This document shows, piece by piece, positions 1 to 6,532 of a stretch of DNA of 64,000 nucleotides. Made by a program: the position numbers and the translations under genes. The first letter of the stretch is position 1. The number at the start of each line of letters is the position of its first letter. The notes under the pieces are model-generated. The model was not told where the DNA came from. It saw only the letters and a program-made list of their open reading frames with translations, and searched no databases. Origin of the DNA: an uncultured Gemmiger sp. (GTDB taxonomy: Bacteria > Bacillota > Clostridia > Oscillospirales > Ruminococcaceae); the NCBI GenBank assembly GCA_944388175.1, contig CALXHR010000001.1, positions 372,001 through 436,000 of the forward strand, in the 5' to 3' direction.

Positions 1-605
1 ACCGCGCGGCCAGCGTGGCGCCGGTCAGCGACCTGATCGCCTGCCTGGCGGCGGGCAAAACCGGCAACTACCTGGTGTTTTTCCCCAGTTACAGCTACCT
101 GCAAACGGTGTGGGAGGATTTTACCGCCCGTTACCCGGGCCTTGCCGCGCTGCGGCAGGAGACCGCCATGGACGAAACGCAGCGCGCGGCGTTTCTGGCG
201 CGCTTTGCCCCCGGCAGCACCCAGACGCTGGTGGGCTTTGCAGTGCTGGGCGGCGTGTTTGGCGAGGGCGTGGACCTCGCCGGCGACCGGTTGATCGGCG
301 TGGCGGTGGTCGGGCCGGGGCTGCCCCAGGTAGGCCCGCGCCAGGAACAGCTGCGCGAACACTTTGAGAAAACGCGCGGTTCCGGCTTTGACTATGCGTA
401 CCGCTTCCCCGGTATGAACAAAGTCTTGCAGGCCGCGGGGCGGGTGATCCGCACGCCGCAGGACAAAGGCGTGGTGCTGCTGATCGACGACCGCTTTACC
501 GCACCCGAAAACCGCCGCCTGATGCCGCCGCACTGGGACCACCTGCGCACCGTGTACGACACGGAACGCTTCCGCGCGGAGTTGGCCGCTTTCTGGGCCG
601 AATGA
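1..605 (+). CDS. DinG/Rad3-type ATP-dependent helicase, C-terminal part (5' end outside window)
   Basis: The reading frame is already open at the left edge (first full codon at base 3), so only about the last 200 residues are present. They look like the second motor domain of an XPD/DinG-type superfamily 2 helicase (HELICc2). A strand with FFPSY is followed by VLGGVFGEGVDL, which corresponds to motif V, and QAAGRVIRTPQDKGVVLLIDDRF, which corresponds to the arginine-finger motif VI with QAxGRxIR. Such enzymes are 5'-3' DNA helicases, often with an Fe-S domain in the part missing here. The stop is followed directly by a strong hairpin terminator, so the gene ends its transcription unit. Family call is firm; the subfamily (DinG versus another Rad3-like repair helicase) cannot be decided without the N-terminus. 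Confidence 0.85.
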   Translation, partial: RAASVAPVSDLIACLAAGKTGNYLVFFPSYSYLQTVWEDFTARYPGLAALRQETAMDETQRAAFLARFAPGSTQTLVGFAVLGGVFGEGVDLAGDRLIGVAVVGPGLPQVGPRQEQLREHFEKTRGSGFDYAYRFPGMNKVLQAAGRVIRTPQDKGVVLLIDDRFTAPENRRLMPPHWDHLRTVYDTERFRAELAAFWAE

Positions 606-629
606 CCGCTTTTGTCCCGCATGTACAAC

Positions 630-660
630 AACCGCCCTGCCGAAAGGCAGGGCGGTTTGC
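630..660 (+). terminator. Intrinsic terminator after the helicase gene
   Basis: An 11-bp perfect stem (631-641 with 646-656) closes on a GAAA tetraloop and is followed by a short T run. It lies 25 bases after the helicase stop. Confidence 0.75.
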
Positions 661-827
661 GTTGGTTGATACGCCACAAGCCCGGCTTGTGGGCGAGCCA
701 TAGCATAAGTGTTGATCGGGCAAAAAAAGAATTCCCTTTTGCTATCATGAGTGCAGATAAACCTGCCCCCAAATGACCGCCTGCCCCGTATATCCAGATG
801 GCAGGAACCCCAGCGAAAAATCAGGCA
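661..827. other. Intergenic stretch, no gene seen
   Basis: Between the helicase terminator and the kinase promoter I see no supported coding region. There is a small hairpin (about 671-691). Base composition is more AT-rich than the neighbouring operons, like the kinase gene that follows. Confidence 0.5.
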
Positions 828-856
828 TTTCCACACTCTTGGAATTGTGGTAAAAT
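828..856 (+). promoter_or_regulatory. Candidate sigma-A promoter of the P-loop kinase gene
   Basis: TTTCCA (828-833) and TAAAAT (851-856) are separated by 17 bases. The -35 box is weak. The start codon is 43 bases downstream of the -10 box. Confidence 0.4.
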
Positions 857-899
857 GACAAGTACAGCGTGACGAACCGGAAATTTGCAGGAGTGCGTG

Positions 900-1394
900 A
901 TGAAAACCTTATACATGATCGGCGGCACTATGGGGGTTGGAAAAACGACCGTATGCCAGCAACTCAAACGAAATTTGCCGAATAGCGTATTTCTTGACGG
1001 AGATTGGTGCTGGGACGCCAGCCCCTTCCAGGTAACCGATGAAACCAAATCCATGGTGATCGACAACATCTGCTATTTGTTAAACAACTTTTTAAAATGT
1101 TCCGCCTATGAAAACATCATTTTCTGCTGGGTTATGCATGAGCAGAGCATTATCCATTCCATTCTTGAAAAGCTGGATACAAAGAATTGTGCCGTGAACT
1201 GCATCTCTCTTATTGCAAACGAGAAGAGCCTGCGGGACAGATTGTCAAACGATATTGCACGAGGGGTTCGCACTGCGGATGTCATGGAAAGAAGCGTTGC
1301 AAGAATCCCCCTCTATCAGGCGCTCGACACCGTTAAAATTGATACCAGCAAAAAAACGGTGGCCATGATTGTCGATGAAATCAAGCAGCTGTGA
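900..1394 (+). CDS. Small P-loop (AAA/nucleotide kinase-like) protein
   Basis: A 164-residue protein starting at the ATG at 900, chosen over an upstream in-frame TTG because AGGAG lies 6 bases before it. Residues 8-16 hold a Walker A loop (GTMGVGKTT), followed by an LDGDWCW segment at the usual place of the acidic substrate-binding strand of shikimate-kinase/APH-like nucleotide kinases. A later DR-type basic segment (about residues 107-116, LRDRLSNDIARG) may be the lid. The substrate is unknown; similar proteins are usually annotated as AAA-family ATPases or nucleotide kinases. The codons are clearly more AT-rich than every flanking gene, and the gene stands alone between a promoter and a terminator, which suggests recent acquisition. 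Confidence 0.75.
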   Translation: MKTLYMIGGTMGVGKTTVCQQLKRNLPNSVFLDGDWCWDASPFQVTDETKSMVIDNICYLLNNFLKCSAYENIIFCWVMHEQSIIHSILEKLDTKNCAVNCISLIANEKSLRDRLSNDIARGVRTADVMERSVARIPLYQALDTVKIDTSKKTVAMIVDEIKQL

Positions 1395-1410
1395 TATTGA
1401 CGACACCCTA

Positions 1411-1443
1411 AGCGGCGCCACATGCGGTTGGCGTCGCTTTTTG
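1411..1443 (+). terminator. Intrinsic terminator after the kinase gene
   Basis: Ten-base arms 1411-1420 and 1429-1438 pair with a single G-T wobble and are followed by a run of five Ts. Confidence 0.7.
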
Positions 1444-1469
1444 TGCGCATTTAGGCGCGGCGGGGATGT

Positions 1470-1494
1470 GGCCCCCTATGGGGCCGTTGTTTTT
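1470..1494 (+). terminator. Second plus-strand hairpin with T-tract
   Basis: GGCCCC/GGGGCC (1470-1475 with 1480-1485) followed by GTTGTTTTT. It lies between convergent genes and may back up the terminator at 1411. Confidence 0.5.
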
Positions 1495-1514
1495 CCCCGT
1501 TCCCCGCAGGGGGG

Positions 1515-2753
1515 TTATGCTTCCGGTTCCTGCTTGCGCATACGCAGCAGGCTGCAGGGCATCAGCGGCGTCTCGCAGGGGATGGTGTAGCGCATCATGG
1601 GGTGCGGCGTGGCATCCACGCGCTGGCCGTCCTCGTTTTCGATCCAGGCCGGGGTCAGCGTGACGGTGGCGCCGTCGGGCTGCAGCACTTCCAGCGTGTC
1701 CCCCACCGCAAATTTGCCGCGCTGCGTGCAGTGGGCGACGCCGTCGGCCCAATCGTCGACGGTGCCGATGAAATCCCACCGGCGCACGTAGGTGTGGCTG
1801 GGGGTCTGCAGCGCCTGCTCTTTGCCAAAATAGAACCCCGGCGAATAGTGGCGGTGGCTGGTACGGTCCAGTTCCTCAATGACGTCGGGCGGCAGGCGGA
1901 AATCGTCGTTAAACGGGTCGCGCAGGTAGGTATCCAGCGCGCGGCGGTAGGCGCTGGTGACCGACGCGACATAGTAAAACGTCTTGGCGCGCCCCTCGAT
2001 CTTGAGCGAATCGACACCCGCCTTGCAGATGAGATCCAGAAACGGCGCGGTGCACAGGTCGTTGGCATTGAGGATGTAGCTGCCGTTGTCCGGTGTTTCG
2101 CCGATCTCCATATACTGGCCGGGGCGGTGTTCCTCAACAAGGGCGTACTTCCAGCGGCAGGGCTGCGCGCACTCGCCGCGGTTGCCGCTGCGGCCCGTCA
2201 TGTAGCTGGAAAGCAGGCACCGGCCCGAGACGCTCATGCACATGGCGCCGTGCACAAAGGCTTCCAGTTCCAGCTCGCGCGGGCAGTTGTCGCGGATCTG
2301 GGCGATCTCCATCAGCGGCAGTTCGCGCGCCAGCACCACGCGCTTGGCGCCCAGCTCATAGGCGGCGGTGGCGGCGGCATAGTTGGTGATGCCGGCCTGG
2401 GTGGAGAAATGCCGCTCGACATCAGGCGCATAGCGCTTGGCCAGCGCCAGCACGCCGAGGTCGGCAATGATGAACGCGTCGACGCCGGCCGCGGCGGCCT
2501 CCTGGATATACTGCGGCAATTTTTTGAGTTCCTCGTTCGTGGGCAGCGTGTTGAGCGTCAGGTAGACCTTTTTGCCCCGCGCGTGGGCGTAGATGCAGCC
2601 CTGCTGCAGTTCTTCCACCGTCAGGTTGACCGGCGCGGCGCGCATGCCGAACTCCGGCAGGGCGCAGTAGACAGCGTCGGCGCCGTACAGCACCGCGTAT
2701 TTGAGCGTTTCCAGGCTGCCCGCGGGGGCCAGCAGTTCCGGCTGTTGCAGCAT
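1515..2753 (-). CDS. Peptidase U32 family protein (tRNA/rRNA hydroxylation factor type)
   Basis: 412 residues, full length for the family. The PROSITE U32 signature is clear (ExFxxGxMC...GxC, residues about 164-181). Cysteines at about 172, 179, 195 and 199 match the Fe-S ligands of the TrhP/RlhA type enzymes that drive prephenate-dependent 5-hydroxyuridine formation in tRNA or C2501 hydroxylation in rRNA. The N-terminus PELLAPAGS is typical. It lies directly downstream of mltG, as in Bacillus subtilis (yrrL-yrrM-yrrN-yrrO), which supports a YrrO/TrhP2-like role. The start has a strong AGGAGG site just after a hairpin terminator that separates it from mltG. Function in tRNA modification is inferred from the family; a protease role is unlikely. 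Confidence 0.88.
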   Translation of the reverse strand: MLQQPELLAPAGSLETLKYAVLYGADAVYCALPEFGMRAAPVNLTVEELQQGCIYAHARGKKVYLTLNTLPTNEELKKLPQYIQEAAAAGVDAFIIADLGVLALAKRYAPDVERHFSTQAGITNYAAATAAYELGAKRVVLARELPLMEIAQIRDNCPRELELEAFVHGAMCMSVSGRCLLSSYMTGRSGNRGECAQPCRWKYALVEEHRPGQYMEIGETPDNGSYILNANDLCTAPFLDLICKAGVDSLKIEGRAKTFYYVASVTSAYRRALDTYLRDPFNDDFRLPPDVIEELDRTSHRHYSPGFYFGKEQALQTPSHTYVRRWDFIGTVDDWADGVAHCTQRGKFAVGDTLEVLQPDGATVTLTPAWIENEDGQRVDATPHPMMRYTIPCETPLMPCSLLRMRKQEPEA

Positions 2754-2770
2754 GTTTGTTCCCTCCTGCG

Positions 2771-2803
2771 AAAAGCCCGGCGCACGGGGTCCCGCGCGCC
2801 GGG
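2771..2803 (-). terminator. Intercistronic terminator/attenuator between mltG and the U32 gene
   Basis: Arms 2776-2783 and 2796-2803 (CCCGGCGC/GCGCCGGG) pair perfectly; on the minus strand the stem is followed by CTTTT and then directly by the U32 gene's AGGAGG site. It probably trims expression of the downstream gene. Confidence 0.65.
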
Positions 2804-2821
2804 TAAAATGGTTTTGGTGGA

Positions 2822-4147
2822 TCAGTAGGCCCAGCCGGCGATCTCGACGTTGGCCTGGTGTTCGTCGGCCGTCTTGGCGTAGAAATACTGGCCTGCCACG
2901 TCGGTGTCGGGGTGGCCGGTGACGAAGAAGAAGTACCCTTCGTCGAGGTATTCCTGGTCGGGGTTTAGCGCCGCCTCAATGGCCGCGTACCCCGGGCAGG
3001 AGATCGGCCCCGCCGGCAGGCCGCTGATGCGGTAGGTGTCGTAGGCGGCAAGGACGTCCTCGGGGATGGCGCCCTGCTCCGGCCAGCCGAAGTACTCGGC
3101 CGTGGGCGAGTTCCAGAGGTAGTTGTTCTCGCTGTCCTGCATGATATAGCTGGAAGCGTTGGACTCGAGCTTATGCTCGGCCCACAGCGGGTCGTCGGAT
3201 TCCAGACGGTTGTGGAAGCAGGCGCTGACGCGGGCATCCTCGGCCTCGAGGCCGGCTTCCTCCTGGATGAAGCTGGCCAGCTTGACGACGTCGTCGATGG
3301 ACGTGCCCTTGGCGGCGATGGTATCGGCCAGGCCGGCGGTCTGCTTGTCAAACTCGGCGTAGAGCGTGTCGACGTAATAGTAGACGTCCTCGTCGGCGTA
3401 GACGTTGTACGTCTCGGGGAAGAGATAGCCCTCGCACTTCATCAGGCGGCCGTTGTCGGGGATGGCGGACCAGAAGCTGTACTGGCTGAAATCCGACCCG
3501 TCGGTGCCGTTGGCGCAGGCCAGGAAGGTATCGACGCTGTCCACCAGCCCGGCTTCCACAAAGATCTGCGCTACGCCGACGGCGGTGGTGCCTTCGGGGA
3601 TGGTAACGTTCGTCGTGGGGCGGCGGACTTCCTGCGAGATGGTCTGGATGATGCTGTTATAGTCCATGCCGGGGCGCAGCGCGAACTCGCCGTACTGGAT
3701 GCCGCTGGCCAGGCCGCTGAACTTGACGTACTGCTGGAACAGCCAGCCGTGCTCGACAATGCCGGCCTGCTCCAGCTGGTCGGCGATGACGGCGACGGAG
3801 GAGCCCTGCTCGATCTCGACGGTCTGCTCCTCGCCCAGCGTGGCGGCGCCGTCGATCTCCTGGTACAGCTGCAGGACCTGGAAGCCGCCGAACGCCACCA
3901 GCGCCGCGAACAGCAGCAGGATCAGGCAGCCAAACGGGAAACGGCGGCGGGGTTCTTCGTCCTCGTCGTCGTATTCTTCCTCCCGCACGGGCTTGGCGCG
4001 GGTCTTTTTGGGCGGTTTCTTTTTTTCTTCCTTGCCCTTCTGGGGCGCAGCGGGCTGCTGCGCGGGCTTTTGGGGCTGTTGGGCGGCAGCAGGCTGCGCC
4101 TGCGGCATCTGGTTGGTGTCGCTGCCGTCGTTACGGTTGATCCTCAT
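2822..4147 (-). CDS. mltG: Endolytic transglycosylase MltG (YceG-like)
   Basis: 441 residues: a long, charged, Pro/Gln/Lys-rich cytoplasmic tail (1-71), one membrane segment (about 72-92), a LysM-like region and the YceG catalytic domain. Visible family motifs are EGYLFPETY, the catalytic-region ASFIQEEAG (normally ASIIExE), HNRL, and the C-terminal YDTYRISGLPAGPI that matches YNTYxxxGLPPGPI. The enzyme cuts nascent glycan strands inside the chain and so limits glycan length at the membrane. The start ATG has AAGGAG nine bases upstream. The disordered basic/acidic N-terminal extension is longer than in most homologues. It sits in the recD2-to-U32 operon, and its U32 neighbour is conserved in Firmicutes. 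Confidence 0.93.
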   Translation of the reverse strand: MRINRNDGSDTNQMPQAQPAAAQQPQKPAQQPAAPQKGKEEKKKPPKKTRAKPVREEEYDDEDEEPRRRFPFGCLILLLFAALVAFGGFQVLQLYQEIDGAATLGEEQTVEIEQGSSVAVIADQLEQAGIVEHGWLFQQYVKFSGLASGIQYGEFALRPGMDYNSIIQTISQEVRRPTTNVTIPEGTTAVGVAQIFVEAGLVDSVDTFLACANGTDGSDFSQYSFWSAIPDNGRLMKCEGYLFPETYNVYADEDVYYYVDTLYAEFDKQTAGLADTIAAKGTSIDDVVKLASFIQEEAGLEAEDARVSACFHNRLESDDPLWAEHKLESNASSYIMQDSENNYLWNSPTAEYFGWPEQGAIPEDVLAAYDTYRISGLPAGPISCPGYAAIEAALNPDQEYLDEGYFFFVTGHPDTDVAGQYFYAKTADEHQANVEIAGWAY

Positions 4148-4213
4148 GCAAAAAACTCCTTATGATTCCTGTACAATTTGTTCCACACCCTGGTTTGGGT
4201 CTGCCTGCGCCGC

Positions 4214-5035
4214 TTACAACAGCATCCGAAAATAGACGTCCGTGACCGGGAAAGGCTCTTGCAAAAACGCGATCATACCGCAGCTGCAGCGCCGCCCGGC
4301 CCCTTGGTAGAGGGTCTGGTTTTCGGCCAGCAGTACGCGCGCGTGCTGCGCGCCGGTTTTTTCGCGCGCAGCCTGCAGCAGCGCGTCGGCGGCTGCGTCG
4401 TTGTCGGCCTGCAGTTCCAAAAACTGCAGCTCGTCGTCCCGGAGCAAATACAACCCATACCCGCGCCGGCTGGAAACTACGGTCAGCCCGCGGCGGTACA
4501 GCTGGGTCATCACTTCGTTCATGGCGGCTTCGGGCAGGGCGATCTGCCCCGGCTGGCTGCGCGCGCGGCGTTCCATCCACTGGCGCGCCGTCAGGCCGTC
4601 AAACTCCGCCTGGGCCAGCACGTTGGGGCGCACCGGCATCGCCAGCACCCGCGTGGGCAGCAGGTTCTGGAACCCCAGCGTTTCCATGGCCCGGGCCTGC
4701 TGCGCGTCGTGGGGGGCAGCCACGGCAAACGTGACGCCGCTTTGGGCAAACGCACGCAGGCAACCGCCCAGCAGGCGCGGCAGCAGCGTTTGCAGCGGCA
4801 CGCCGTCGGCGGCCGCCGCCCCGCAAAACCACACGCCCCGGTGCTGCCTGTACTGCGCCGGCACCGCGGCCAGCATGGCCTGCACCGGCGCTTCCCCTGC
4901 CTGCACCAGCAGCGTGTGGTCCAACCCGGCCACGTTTTGCAGCCAGCCGGCTGCATCGGCCCGGCTGCCGCCGTACCGTGCGCAGCGCAGTTCCACCAGC
5001 GCCGGCAGGTCTTTCGCCGTCGCCATGCGCAGCAT
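4214..5035 (-). CDS. GNAT-family N-acetyltransferase-like protein
   Basis: The N-terminus (MLRMATAKDLPALVELR) is the usual first strand and helix of a GNAT fold. The rest, to 273 residues, suggests a second, degenerate acetyltransferase half as in Eis-like proteins, with a final strand near VTDVYFRML. The ATG at 5035 is preferred over 5041 because the GGGGAG site is only properly spaced from the former. It lies 29 bases downstream of tmk and 66 upstream of mltG in the same direction, so it is probably co-transcribed. The acceptor substrate cannot be predicted. Conserved acetyl-CoA P-loop residues (RxxGxG/A) are not obvious, so activity is uncertain. Confidence 0.6.
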   Translation of the reverse strand: MLRMATAKDLPALVELRCARYGGSRADAAGWLQNVAGLDHTLLVQAGEAPVQAMLAAVPAQYRQHRGVWFCGAAAADGVPLQTLLPRLLGGCLRAFAQSGVTFAVAAPHDAQQARAMETLGFQNLLPTRVLAMPVRPNVLAQAEFDGLTARQWMERRARSQPGQIALPEAAMNEVMTQLYRRGLTVVSSRRGYGLYLLRDDELQFLELQADNDAAADALLQAAREKTGAQHARVLLAENQTLYQGAGRRCSCGMIAFLQEPFPVTDVYFRMLL

Positions 5036-5064
5036 GGGCATCTCCCCTTTCCGCTCCCCACATT

Positions 5065-5739
5065 TTACAGGATGTCCTGCAAATACGCAAGTATTTCGTC
5101 GTTAATCTGTTCCACCGCGCGCATCGTTTTGCCCTGCGGGCCGTCCGCCGTGCAGTCGATGCGCTTCCAGCCCAACGCTTTGGCGCAGTACTCGGCCGCC
5201 GCGCGGCTGCGCGCAAGGTAGTCGAGGTCTTTTTCCTGGATATCTTTTTTGCTGTCGTCGCCGTGGTAGCGCGCCGCCAGCAGCCGCTGCGAGACTTCCG
5301 GGTCCACCGCCAGGTAGACGACGGCGTCCGGCGCGGGGATGCCGATCTTGTGATACTCAAAATCGAACAGCCAGTTCAAAAAGCCGTCCCACTGTGCCGG
5401 CGGCAGCTTGGAACACTGGTGCACGGCGTTGGACGTCGTGTACCGGTCCGAGAGGACCAGCCCGCCGGCGTGGTAAAACGCGCCCCAGTCGGTTTTGTAG
5501 CTGGCGTAGCGGTCCACCGCGTAAAAGCTGGACGCCGCGTAGGCGTTGACGTCGTCCGGTTTTTGGCCAAACGCGCCGGCCAGGTACAGTTTGACGAGCG
5601 CCGAGGACTCGCTGGCATAGTTGGGGAAGGTAATCTGCCGCAGGTCCACCCCGCGCGCCGCCAGTTTTTGCGCTGTCAGCGCGGTCTGGGTGCCTTTGCC
5701 GGAACCGTCCAGCCCTTCAAAAATCATCAGCTTACCCAC
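5065..5739 (-). CDS. tmk: Thymidylate kinase-like dTMP kinase
   Basis: 224 residues with P-loop EGLDGSGKGT (residues 8-17), a DRY motif in the nucleoside-binding region (VLSDRYTTS) and a lid-like segment after LLAARYHGDDSKK. It phosphorylates dTMP to dTDP. The reading frame starts with GTG at 5739, overlapping the last eight bases of thyX; the GGAGG ribosome-binding site lies inside the thyX C-terminal codons, so translation is coupled. Pairing with thyX links dTMP synthesis to its phosphorylation. The sequence is somewhat divergent from canonical Tmk (DxxxYA-type motif FYAVDRYAS instead of the usual AxRxxH), so it belongs to the divergent clostridial branch. Confidence 0.85.
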   Translation of the reverse strand: MGKLMIFEGLDGSGKGTQTALTAQKLAARGVDLRQITFPNYASESSALVKLYLAGAFGQKPDDVNAYAASSFYAVDRYASYKTDWGAFYHAGGLVLSDRYTTSNAVHQCSKLPPAQWDGFLNWLFDFEYHKIGIPAPDAVVYLAVDPEVSQRLLAARYHGDDSKKDIQEKDLDYLARSRAAAEYCAKALGWKRIDCTADGPQGKTMRAVEQINDEILAYLQDIL

Positions 5740-6514
5740 GGTGCTGCGCCTCCTGTTTGAGGGCTGCGTATTTTTCGCGCACCTGCGCCTGGCGGCCGCA
5801 GCACATGCGGCCTTCGGGGCAGGGGCCGGTCAGGCAGCGCGGCCCGGCCGCCGCAAAGATATGCGGGGCCAGCGGCAGCACCAGGCGCAGCATCTCGTCG
5901 GCCACGGCGCGGATCTCCCACTGGGCGCGCTCGCAGCAGCGCAGGTTGAAGAAGTTGATGAGGCTGCGGCAGTTCATCGTCAGCACCATCTTGGTTTCGC
6001 AGGCGTTGGGCAATACAAAACGCGCGTCCTCGTTGGCCTGCTTGGACGCTTTGGCCCGGGCGGCTTTTTCGTCCAGCCCCTCGGCCATCAGGCGGGCGGT
6101 GTGCGCGTCCTCCAGGCTTTTGACAAGTTCCAGGTAGCGGCGTGCGTCGTCGTTCATCGCGTCGAGGAACTGCGCTTTCGCCGCGGGGATGGCCGCGATC
6201 TCGGGCGGGACGACATAGCGGAAATCCTCCAAACGCACATAGCGCTGGCTCTGCACGCTGAAACTGGCGATGCGGTGGCGCGTCACCTGCGCCAGAAACG
6301 TGCGGGAGACCCCCTCAATGCCAAAGGTAAAGCTGGCGTGCTCGATGGGGCTGGCGTGGCCGACGTCGGACAGGCGCTGCAAAAACGCCGCCGTCTTTTC
6401 GGGCGTCAGGCCGTCAAGCAGCGTGGCGATGTGCGCGTCCGAGTAGCAGAGCTTGGCCGCCGCCGCGATGGTTTTTTCCGGCTCTGCGGTGTGGGAGATC
6501 AGTTGGACCAGCAT
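5732..6514 (-). CDS. thyX: FAD-dependent thymidylate synthase ThyX
   Basis: 260 residues. The ThyX signature RHRxxSxxxxSxRY is complete (R79 H80 R81, S84, S89, R91 Y92). The enzyme uses FAD, NADPH and methylene-THF to methylate dUMP without oxidising THF to DHF, so no partner dihydrofolate reductase is required. The start at 6514 has AGGAGGG upstream. It lies 18 bases after pcrA and overlaps tmk by eight bases. The C-terminal tail is rich in cysteine (RCLTGPCPEGRMCCGR), a pattern seen in clostridial ThyX proteins but not part of the core active site. Confidence 0.95.
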   Translation of the reverse strand: MLVQLISHTAEPEKTIAAAAKLCYSDAHIATLLDGLTPEKTAAFLQRLSDVGHASPIEHASFTFGIEGVSRTFLAQVTRHRIASFSVQSQRYVRLEDFRYVVPPEIAAIPAAKAQFLDAMNDDARRYLELVKSLEDAHTARLMAEGLDEKAARAKASKQANEDARFVLPNACETKMVLTMNCRSLINFFNLRCCERAQWEIRAVADEMLRLVLPLAPHIFAAAGPRCLTGPCPEGRMCCGRQAQVREKYAALKQEAQHRG

Positions 6515-6532
6515 ACAAAGTGCCCTCCTTTT

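Noticed and set aside
1466-1512. Terminator of the U32 gene on the minus strand
   Set aside because: The hairpins near 1470-1510 have T-tracts only on the plus strand, so they were assigned to the upstream plus-strand gene; no convincing minus-strand terminator was found.
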